Below are positions 1 to 6,744 of a stretch of DNA of 11,378 bases, in pieces. Made by a program: the position numbers and the translations under genes. Position 1 is the stretch's first letter. The number at the start of each line of letters is the position of its first letter. The notes under the pieces are model-generated. The model ran no database searches and was not told the DNA's origin. It saw only the letters and a program-made list of their open reading frames with translations. Origin of the DNA: an uncultured Bacteriovorax sp. (lineage in GTDB: Bacteria; Bdellovibrionota; Bacteriovoracia; Bacteriovoracales; Bacteriovoracaceae); the NCBI GenBank assembly GCA_946482295.1, contig CAMLRB010000123.1, forward strand, positions 1-11,378, written 5' to 3'.

Positions 1-120
1 AAAGTGCCATTGCATAAGCGTACGGTTATTTATTTTTAATAAACTTTTTGGATAAGTTGTCACATCCGCAATTCGTGATCCATATCCTGCTGCTAATATT
101 AGTGCCGTTAATTTAGACAT
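1..120 (-). CDS. Nucleotidyltransferase (GT-A fold, sugar/alcohol-phosphate type), N-terminal 40 residues only
   Basis: The gene starts with ATG at 120 and is cut by the left edge of the window, leaving 40 codons with no stop. The peptide opens MSKLTALILAAGYGSR and continues with TTYPKSLLKINNRTL. The LAAGxGxR loop followed by a PKSLL lysine is the nucleotide-binding signature of NTP transferases that join a nucleoside triphosphate to a sugar phosphate or to phosphocholine-like compounds (RfbA, GlmU, LicC and PntC relatives). A good ribosome binding site (AAGGTG) lies four bases upstream of the ATG. The start is 16 nt after the stop of the dioxygenase gene, so the two are almost certainly cotranscribed. 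Family membership is clear; the nucleotide (CTP, UTP, GTP or dTTP) and the acceptor cannot be told from this fragment. Confidence 0.85.
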   Translation of the reverse strand, partial: MSKLTALILAAGYGSRIADVTTYPKSLLKINNRTLMQWHF

Positions 121-136
121 AGTTCACCTTACTTTT

Positions 137-1069
137 TTAACTTCTTTTTTTTGCCCACAGACGGTCCATCGTTCTTTTCAATGGACGGTTATGTTCTTTT
201 TTCCAGTCAAAAATATTAACTGCATTGATGGCATCAGAGAAACATGTTCTTCCGTGAAGTACTTGCGAATCATATGTCAGTAGGATTTCACCCGATTTAA
301 AAGTGTGACGGTATTGATTGTTTGAATGTTCGATAATCGAATCAAGTGTATCTATAGCATAAACTTGTTCTTCAGTTAAAGGCTTACCTAGCTTATTATG
401 AGCTGATTCCATATAAGGACGAAGATGTCTGAATAATGGCTCACCATCTTTGCCGTAGCTGATGATTGGAGCTTCGTAAGTTTTATCAGCAACACCACGT
501 TGCTCCCAACAGAAATTTTTTTCCAAAATTTTTAATACATCAGAATGCTTTTCTTTAAGAATTTTAAATACAAGGTTGGCGTTAACAAGAATGTTTTCTC
601 CACCAGACATAGCTGGGCTGATACAAGTCAAAATCAAATACTCCCAGTGAAATGGAACATTCACATTATCAGTGTGGATCGTTCCCCCTTCACGCGTTTG
701 GTGATAGCGTGCTCCCTTGATCATGGAATTACTTCTATCGCGATCATAAACGCAAATAACTTTTTCGCCTGCTTCGTTTTGAACAAGTGGTTCACCAAGA
801 ACGTTTCCAATCAGCCAACTAATCGTTCTTTGCTCTTGAATGGTATATTTGTTATGGAGATCTTTGAAAGGTTGTACAATAACAATTTTTTTTCCAACTT
901 CTAATTCTTTTCGAATTTCTTCGATCTCTTGTTGGAAAGTTGGACAATCGTCGGCATCAAGAACTTTTGCTTCTTCGATACGATCGTAATGATGAAGGGC
1001 CTTGATGAAATCATAAACTTCATTTTGAGCTTCACCTGAAAAGTTGTAGTAAAAATTTTCATTCAACAT
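137..1069 (-). CDS. TauD/TfdA-like Fe(II)/2-oxoglutarate-dependent dioxygenase
   Basis: A probable cytoplasmic non-haem iron oxygenase of 310 residues, which would hydroxylate or otherwise oxidise a small substrate while decarboxylating 2-oxoglutarate. The facial triad is visible: HTD (His132 and Asp134, numbering from the chosen start) and the distal His272 in VLHGRTCF, the usual LHGR-T-F form of the family. SGGENILVNA follows the HxD block, as in TauD and clavaminate-synthase-like enzymes. The 2-oxoglutarate-binding arginine should be one of those in RPLKRTMDRLW near the C-terminus; the loop before it is longer than usual. I chose ATG 1069 because AAGGA lies 9 nt upstream and a promoter-like pair sits at 1111-1139. 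An in-frame ATG at 1120 would add 17 residues but falls inside that promoter spacer and has only GGTGA directly abutting it. The gene probably heads an operon with the nucleotidyltransferase. Substrate unknown; the amino-acid and secondary-metabolite hydroxylases are the nearest style. Confidence 0.85.
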   Translation of the reverse strand: MLNENFYYNFSGEAQNEVYDFIKALHHYDRIEEAKVLDADDCPTFQQEIEEIRKELEVGKKIVIVQPFKDLHNKYTIQEQRTISWLIGNVLGEPLVQNEAGEKVICVYDRDRSNSMIKGARYHQTREGGTIHTDNVNVPFHWEYLILTCISPAMSGGENILVNANLVFKILKEKHSDVLKILEKNFCWEQRGVADKTYEAPIISYGKDGEPLFRHLRPYMESAHNKLGKPLTEEQVYAIDTLDSIIEHSNNQYRHTFKSGEILLTYDSQVLHGRTCFSDAINAVNIFDWKKEHNRPLKRTMDRLWAKKRS

Positions 1070-1110
1070 AGATGATTTTCCTTGGGGAATCTGGCTTGAG
1101 ATGGCAGCTA

Positions 1111-1139
1111 AAAATAGCATTCACCAAGGCAGAATTCAA
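1111..1139 (-). promoter_or_regulatory. Candidate sigma70-type promoter of the dioxygenase operon
   Basis: Read on the minus strand, TTGAAT (1139-1134) and TATTTT (1116-1111) are separated by 17 nt, eight of twelve matches to the -35/-10 consensus. Transcription would begin near 1104, giving a leader of about 35 nt before the ATG at 1069, which contains the AAGGA ribosome binding site. It fits the chosen gene start. No experimental support; AT-rich DNA yields such pairs by chance. Confidence 0.4.
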
Positions 1140-1193
1140 CCTAATAGGGATCATCTTGTCTGTAGCGACCCAGTGCGGAAATTCAAATAAAAT

Positions 1194-4100
1194 CTAGAGT
1201 TCTATTGGCGTAGTAGGTACATTGATGGCAGCATCTCCATAGTTAGAATAGTTTGTACCTTGACCCACCTGACCGGAGCTATTATCTCCCCAGCATAATG
1301 GCTGTCCGAGACCATTAATACGACAAACATTTCGTCCCATTTTAATTTGTTCAGTATAATTGGAACCAGTGAAAATATCGGGCAATGTATTAATGGCCGT
1401 TGATCCGTCTCCAAAGAGAAGAGTATTTATATTTTGTCCAGTTTGTCCAACTTCATTGCGTCCCCAACATTTCATGTATCCGTTTGCTTTTAAAACACAG
1501 GCCGACTCCCCTCCCATTTCTATTTCTGTAGCTATACTGAGCGTCGACGAAGTTTCAAAGTTAACTATCGATTGGCTTATTAAAGTATAAGGAGAACCCG
1601 TTCCGTAAATGGCAGATGTCGAATCATTCATACCCAGTTGTCCGTAATGATTTCTTCCCCAGCATTTAACTTTTCGATCAGATAAAATTGCACATGTTGA
1701 AGTTAAACCTGCTGAGATTTTTACCACTCGTTCTGATGAACCTAAACTTACGAAAGGAAGAGTGGTCATGGATGAAGCGAAGGCTCCATAACCTGTAGTC
1801 GAGTTAATTCCTAACTGACCTTGAATATTTCCTCCCCAACATTTTGCCTGACCATCATCGAGAACGGCACAAGAGTGATCTGTACCAACTGCAATTTGTA
1901 CAGCTAGAGGTAAAGTCGCAACTATAGATGTTGGTGAAGAAATGCTCGTATTAGAATTGATTCCCAATTGACCGTTGGCATTTTCACCAAAACACCAAAT
2001 AGTTCCTGCGCTTGTCAGGGCACATGTATGAGTAGGGCCAGTGGCTACAGCTTTTATTTTATCACCTGAAAAATTTACTCCTGCCATAGTTGAGGAAACT
2101 TCATTTGCGTTGTCACCGATGACATCATTGGCTCCCGTCGTATCGCCAATACCTAATTGACCGCTATGATTTCTTCCGAAACATTTTAACGCTCCATTAA
2201 TCATTAATGCACATGTGTGATGAACTCCACTTCCGCTTCCTTCAACGTCTTTAATAAATTTTGGTGCTCCTAAATCGAGGTAAGGAAGATTCTCACCCAT
2301 CTCCGAAGAGCTAACCCCCTTGTAACCTCCGACCAAATTTAAACCAATTTGTCCGTAGGCATTTGATCCCCAGCACTTCATTCGACCGTTATATAAAAGC
2401 GCACAAGAATGTTCAGCTCCAACAGTCAATTTCATTACATCGATTCTTGGAGCGTTTCCAAGATCAACTCTCGGTAGCGTATCTCCCATTTCTCCTGCGT
2501 GATCACCGTAGACAGTGGTCAAACCAGAGCCAGTCGTTCCCATTCCAAGCTTAGCTGTTAATCCCCAACATTTGAGATGTCCGTCTCCAAGAACTGCACA
2601 ACCCGAATCAGTTGAAATGCTCAACGATCTAATATATTGCCCAGATCCGAAATTTAAAATAGCGCTTGAAGAAGGATTGGCGTAATAAGAAACTGTCGTT
2701 CCTTGTCCTATAACACCGCTGATATTATCGCCCCAACATTTAGCAGTGCCATCATCTAAAAGTGCACACGCAACTTGATCACCGGCCACTAATTTTGTAA
2801 CAAGCTCTGTTCCACCAAATGATACAAAAGGGACTGTAGTCAGCTGGTAGGTTGAAGTGCCGTAAATATTTAAATTGGCCGTTCCCATTCCCAATTGGCC
2901 TTTTGAATTCTCGCCCCAGCATTTCACTTTTCCAGAAGCGAATAAAGCACAATGGAAATCTGATCCACTTTGAATATCTGTTGCCAATTCTGGAGAAAAA
3001 TCTAAAGGTGTAAGAGTATTAACGTCAGTTGGTGAACTCGCCCCGACAACTCCTGTTCCTAAGTTTTGCCCAATGTGAGTATAATTTCCCCAACACTTTA
3101 TTTGATGGTTAGTCATAAGGGCACATGTGCTCACATTACCGACTGAAACCTTAAGTGCTTTGTAAATAGGATCTAAATTGACTGAAGCTAAGTTGTCCCC
3201 CATCTCACCGGCATTATCTCCAATCGTTGTTGTAGAACCAATGCCCAATTCTCCATTTATATTTTGTCCCCAACACTTAATTTCACCTGCAGCCGTGACT
3301 GCACACGTATGAGAAGATCTTGCAGAAATATCTATGGCCTTAACTCCTGTACCTATGTCAACAAGCTGTGGAGTTGTTTGTTGAGTACTCGATCCTAACC
3401 CAAGTTTTCCACTTGTCCCGCTTCCCCAACAGTAAATCAATCCATTTACAGTAAGAGCGCAGGTATAATTTATTCCTGCGGAAACTTTCTTAACGGGTAC
3501 TGGTATGCTGGACGAGAGTAGAGCATCTCCCATTTGTCCACCAGACATTCCAACGTTTGAAGTGTGTCCTAAACCAAGCTGTCCACTAGTATTTGATCCC
3601 CAACATTTGACATCACCATCAGACATAACTGCGCAAGTATGAGCTGTGCCAATTGAAATATCTTTTACTCGTTTTTTTATTTTTTTAGTGATCGAACCCG
3701 TTACTGCTGTCGTAACGTTTCCGGCCATATCGACCGCTTTGACCATAACATAGTTCACTTCATTGAGTGCCCATGTCGAAGGCTTAGTAATGGAAAAATT
3801 TATAGAGCCCGTGTCTTCCGAAGCATGAACTACGGAGTTACATAAATTGTTATCACATAATTTAACATTGTAGTTGCTAAAGTTTGTATCTGCTCCTCCA
3901 CTGAACTGTACGTTAACCGTCTTGTCTTCTATTTCAATATTTCCCACGGGGATGGCAATCGATAATGCTGCCGGGGCAATTGTATCAAGAGTTATTGAAT
4001 CAGACACGCCTGTACTGATGTTTCCAGCAGCATCTTTGTAAAAGAGATATGCTGTTTTATTTCCATCTCCGGCCGTTAATGTATGAGTTCCTGACGAGGC

Positions 4101-6218
4101 AACACTTACCCATGAACAACCTCCTGAAGAGTTTACGTTGTTCACGCACATTAGAGAAGGTGAACCGATTTCACCAGACGTTTGCCACGATACTGTTGTA
4201 TTGTTAGTGTAGGGATCGCTATTTTTAAGCTGAAATGTTCCTGCAATGGGTGCAACTGTATCGTAAATAAATGAGCCAGTAGATGTAAATGAAGAAATAT
4301 TACCAGCTAAATCTTCAGCGTTAATACATAAATAGTTAGTCCCCTCTTGAATACCATTCACGAGTTGAATATTGTCAGAGGAAACAGTCCCTACCGTTGA
4401 ACTCACTGTTCCACATGATGTTGAACAAGCACTATCAGCACATACTTTGAAATTGTAACGAGCAAGATTTGCATCGACAGAAGCCCCCCAATTCACAGCA
4501 ATTGGTGCTGAAGTGTAATATGAACTTAAAGTCGCAGCACCCGGAGGAGTCGGAATGCCCGTATCTACAATGATAGATGTTGAAGTTGTGCTTATATTAC
4601 CAGCATTGTCTTTAAAGAAGGCATAAACGTTTCGATTTCCTTCTCCCGAGCTGAGTGTGTAAGCACCGCTTGCGGTATAGGCATTCCAAGTACAACCTGT
4701 TGTTGTGTTGTTCTCATTTATGCAAAGAAAGTCTGCTCCGCTTGCTGACACTGTGTAAGTGAGGTTCAACGATGTCGTATAGGTTGCACTTGCATTTACG
4801 TTCAAAGAAATGGCCGTTGGAGGATTTGAATCATAATCAAAACTCCCCGTACTTGAATAAGCCGAAGTATTACCAAAGATATCTGTGGCGTTAACACAGA
4901 CAAATTTTGGTCCATCGACTCCCGAAATCGTCCAATTAAAATTTGATGTACTAAGATTTGATCCAATTATTGCACACGAAGTTGAGCAACTAATATCAGG
5001 GCAAATTTTGAGGTTATATGTGAGACTGCTCAGATCTGTGAATGACCAATTTAAGTTAACTGTTCCACTGGGATAAAATGCGTTGTAAGCAGTAGCGGCT
5101 CCAACCACTGGAGCTGTTGTATCTAAGAGTATTGAATCCTGTCCAACTGGGAATACAGTTAAATCTACAGATCGCGCAAACATGTAGACATTTTTCACAC
5201 CATCACCAGCTGTGATGTTGAATGATTGAGGAGAAACCGTTGAGTTTATCCATGGTGAACAAGTGGCACCGTTATTAACTTCACTAAAACAAATATCAGC
5301 AGCAATAGTTGGCAAAGAATCAAATGTTATCGAAGCTGAAAGTGAATTTGTTCCTACTTCATTGTTATTAATTTCTACATTGCTGACGAAAGCTGTGCCC
5401 GCACCAGGATCTAAAATAAGATTAACCTGTTCTGTTGTTGTATCTGCCCAATAGGCAAATTTATCTTTCCCTGATGTATCGGACATGAACCCTTTAAAAA
5501 AATCAAACTTCTTTGCCGTTCCAGTGCAACTAGCAGAGGAAAAAAGCTGAACCTCCACACCTAAATCGAATTTTTGAGATGCTGGAATAACTGGAATGGA
5601 TTGAGTTGCTCCTGAAGTTAGAAGATGACAAGCGGAAGCCATCGAAGGAAGTGTTGAATCCACTATTCCGTTTAATTGCGACTTAATGACAGTTTTGTAA
5701 GACAAAAATTGCGAAAGATTTACACTACTGGGGCAATTGGCGGTTGTTAAAACTGAGTTGTAACAGATGACAGGTTTAAGTTTAAAAAAATTTCCATCTG
5801 CTCTTTGTGCGGAAGTATCCGCAAAAACATTGTTGGAAAATGGCTTAAGACAATTGGCCATTGTTAAGTTCAGACTGACAGTGGCTTCAGAATCTTTTAA
5901 ATCGATAACCCCAGAGTACGCACATTTATTATCACCCGTGAACGGCCCACTTGTCCCCGTCCATCCAACGGCCATGAATTCCCATTTTCCTTTTTTTAAA
6001 TCAAGTGTGATATTTTGATCTGAATCCGAAACAGCAAATCGAAAATGATCAGCTTCAGTTTCACTCTTACCAACAACGACTATTCCTCCGCTCAAATTCA
6101 AAGCAGCGATCATATTGCTTTGAAAAAGTTTAAGCTTAACAGGAACTTTTTCTTTCTTCGCCGAACAAGCAGCAAGAAGAAATACCATCACCAAAAGAGT
6201 AGAAATCCGAACGGCCAT
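1194..6218 (-). CDS. Giant lipoprotein with six Ig-like domains and 14 RCC1 propeller repeats
   Basis: 1674 residues. Residues 1-18 are a lipoprotein signal peptide with lipobox LAAC and Cys18 as the lipid anchor; Ser follows, compatible with outer-membrane sorting. Residues 19-275 form a cysteine-containing region I do not recognise. Residues about 276-845 are six Ig-like domains of two alternating types (B-A-B-A-B-A, each 90-100 residues, joined by DTxAP-like linkers with DxAGN motifs). After a basic linker (KKIKKR, 845-850), residues 851-1674 hold 14 RCC1 repeats of about 59 residues, consensus HTCAL-xxG-xxKCWGxNxxGQLGxG. Every repeat keeps both cysteines with nine residues between them. 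RCC1 folds are seven-bladed propellers, so 14 repeats suggest two propellers, probably used for protein binding outside the cytoplasm. GAGGT lies about 8 nt before the ATG. The reading frame is intact throughout. Function unknown; adhesion or recognition is an inference. Confidence 0.9.
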   Translation of the reverse strand: MAVRISTLLVMVFLLAACSAKKEKVPVKLKLFQSNMIAALNLSGGIVVVGKSETEADHFRFAVSDSDQNITLDLKKGKWEFMAVGWTGTSGPFTGDNKCAYSGVIDLKDSEATVSLNLTMANCLKPFSNNVFADTSAQRADGNFFKLKPVICYNSVLTTANCPSSVNLSQFLSYKTVIKSQLNGIVDSTLPSMASACHLLTSGATQSIPVIPASQKFDLGVEVQLFSSASCTGTAKKFDFFKGFMSDTSGKDKFAYWADTTTEQVNLILDPGAGTAFVSNVEINNNEVGTNSLSASITFDSLPTIAADICFSEVNNGATCSPWINSTVSPQSFNITAGDGVKNVYMFARSVDLTVFPVGQDSILLDTTAPVVGAATAYNAFYPSGTVNLNWSFTDLSSLTYNLKICPDISCSTSCAIIGSNLSTSNFNWTISGVDGPKFVCVNATDIFGNTSAYSSTGSFDYDSNPPTAISLNVNASATYTTSLNLTYTVSASGADFLCINENNTTTGCTWNAYTASGAYTLSSGEGNRNVYAFFKDNAGNISTTSTSIIVDTGIPTPPGAATLSSYYTSAPIAVNWGASVDANLARYNFKVCADSACSTSCGTVSSTVGTVSSDNIQLVNGIQEGTNYLCINAEDLAGNISSFTSTGSFIYDTVAPIAGTFQLKNSDPYTNNTTVSWQTSGEIGSPSLMCVNNVNSSGGCSWVSVASSGTHTLTAGDGNKTAYLFYKDAAGNISTGVSDSITLDTIAPAALSIAIPVGNIEIEDKTVNVQFSGGADTNFSNYNVKLCDNNLCNSVVHASEDTGSINFSITKPSTWALNEVNYVMVKAVDMAGNVTTAVTGSITKKIKKRVKDISIGTAHTCAVMSDGDVKCWGSNTSGQLGLGHTSNVGMSGGQMGDALLSSSIPVPVKKVSAGINYTCALTVNGLIYCWGSGTSGKLGLGSSTQQTTPQLVDIGTGVKAIDISARSSHTCAVTAAGEIKCWGQNINGELGIGSTTTIGDNAGEMGDNLASVNLDPIYKALKVSVGNVSTCALMTNHQIKCWGNYTHIGQNLGTGVVGASSPTDVNTLTPLDFSPELATDIQSGSDFHCALFASGKVKCWGENSKGQLGMGTANLNIYGTSTYQLTTVPFVSFGGTELVTKLVAGDQVACALLDDGTAKCWGDNISGVIGQGTTVSYYANPSSSAILNFGSGQYIRSLSISTDSGCAVLGDGHLKCWGLTAKLGMGTTGSGLTTVYGDHAGEMGDTLPRVDLGNAPRIDVMKLTVGAEHSCALLYNGRMKCWGSNAYGQIGLNLVGGYKGVSSSEMGENLPYLDLGAPKFIKDVEGSGSGVHHTCALMINGALKCFGRNHSGQLGIGDTTGANDVIGDNANEVSSTMAGVNFSGDKIKAVATGPTHTCALTSAGTIWCFGENANGQLGINSNTSISSPTSIVATLPLAVQIAVGTDHSCAVLDDGQAKCWGGNIQGQLGINSTTGYGAFASSMTTLPFVSLGSSERVVKISAGLTSTCAILSDRKVKCWGRNHYGQLGMNDSTSAIYGTGSPYTLISQSIVNFETSSTLSIATEIEMGGESACVLKANGYMKCWGRNEVGQTGQNINTLLFGDGSTAINTLPDIFTGSNYTEQIKMGRNVCRINGLGQPLCWGDNSSGQVGQGTNYSNYGDAAINVPTTPIEL

Positions 6219-6271
6219 TGCCTTACCTCAAGGTTTAAAATCAAAGGATTATCGGACGTTTAGTTAATTTA

Positions 6272-6300
6272 TTTATGGTACCACGATAGTGGAGTTGAAA
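6272..6300 (-). promoter_or_regulatory. Weak promoter-like pair before the RCC1 lipoprotein gene
   Basis: In the 94-nt gap between the DUF2141 gene and the lipoprotein gene, the minus strand carries TTTCAA (6300-6295) and CATAAA (6277-6272) 17 nt apart. The spacer holds a short CCAC-GATA-GTGG dyad (6281-6292) and the palindrome TGGTACCA (6276-6283) abuts it, which could be an operator. The hexamers are poor matches, so this is a suggestion only. No terminator-like hairpin was seen in this gap, so read-through from upstream is possible too. Confidence 0.22.
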
Positions 6301-6312
6301 AGTCTGTTTATG

Positions 6313-6744
6313 CTACTTGATAACAATGGTGATTTCAGGTGTTTCTTTGTCGAATCTAAATTTAGCCTTCTCCCACGTAGGAGGAATTAAGCATCCCGCG
6401 CAGTTAGAGAAGGTATAGTCTTCTTTGGGTACTTTTAAAAAATTCAAATCTAGATCTTCGTTCGAGTTTTCATCGTGATAGAGCTTGATGGCATAGTCGC
6501 CGCACGGGACATTATTAAAAAAATATTCTACTTTTTGATCTGAGATTTTAGCCTTTCCCTGAATAAAAGATTTTTTGCCATTCTTTGTTGGCTTAAAGGT
6601 ATCTGCACTATTATCTAGATCAAATTTCACCTGACCTTGGGAGCTCTTGAACCCTGAAACATTCATCTTAAAATCGCCTCTACAATCCTGGCCCCAACCA
6701 TTAATGGCTAGAGTGAGAACCAAAAGTGCGAAGAAAAATTTCAC
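6313..6744 (-). CDS. Exported DUF2141 domain protein
   Basis: A 143-residue protein with a Sec signal peptide (MKFFFALLVLTLAINGWGQ, cleavage near residue 18 or 19), so the mature protein should be periplasmic or secreted. The mature part matches DUF2141 (PF09912): a GQVKFDL strand, then VPCGDYAIKLYHDENSNEDL at 79-98 and VPKEDYTFSN at 105-114, corresponding to the family's G-x-YAI-x-x-HDEN-x-N and P-x-E-x-Y-x-F-SN motifs. Four mature cysteines (21, 81, 115, 118), including a CAGC pair, are probably disulfide-bonded. The start codon is GTG, inside a GTGA overlap with the stop of the ABC-F gene, with GGAGAG five or so bases upstream; translation is likely coupled. The molecular role of DUF2141 is not established. 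Confidence 0.88.
   Translation of the reverse strand: MKFFFALLVLTLAINGWGQDCRGDFKMNVSGFKSSQGQVKFDLDNSADTFKPTKNGKKSFIQGKAKISDQKVEYFFNNVPCGDYAIKLYHDENSNEDLDLNFLKVPKEDYTFSNCAGCLIPPTWEKAKFRFDKETPEITIVIK

Noticed and set aside
545..904. Open frame of 119 codons on the plus strand inside the dioxygenase gene
   Set aside because: It lies antisense to a gene with clear catalytic motifs, has low-complexity Asn/Phe-rich translation, no recognisable domain and no good ribosome binding site.
1121..1193. Terminator after the lipoprotein gene
   Set aside because: The TTTTATTT tract just after the stop has only a 4-bp weak dyad before it, too little for an intrinsic terminator.
1194..6218. Possible frameshift or gene fusion in the 5-kb lipoprotein gene
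   Set aside because: The frame is open throughout, repeats continue in phase, and linkers between regions are short and natural.
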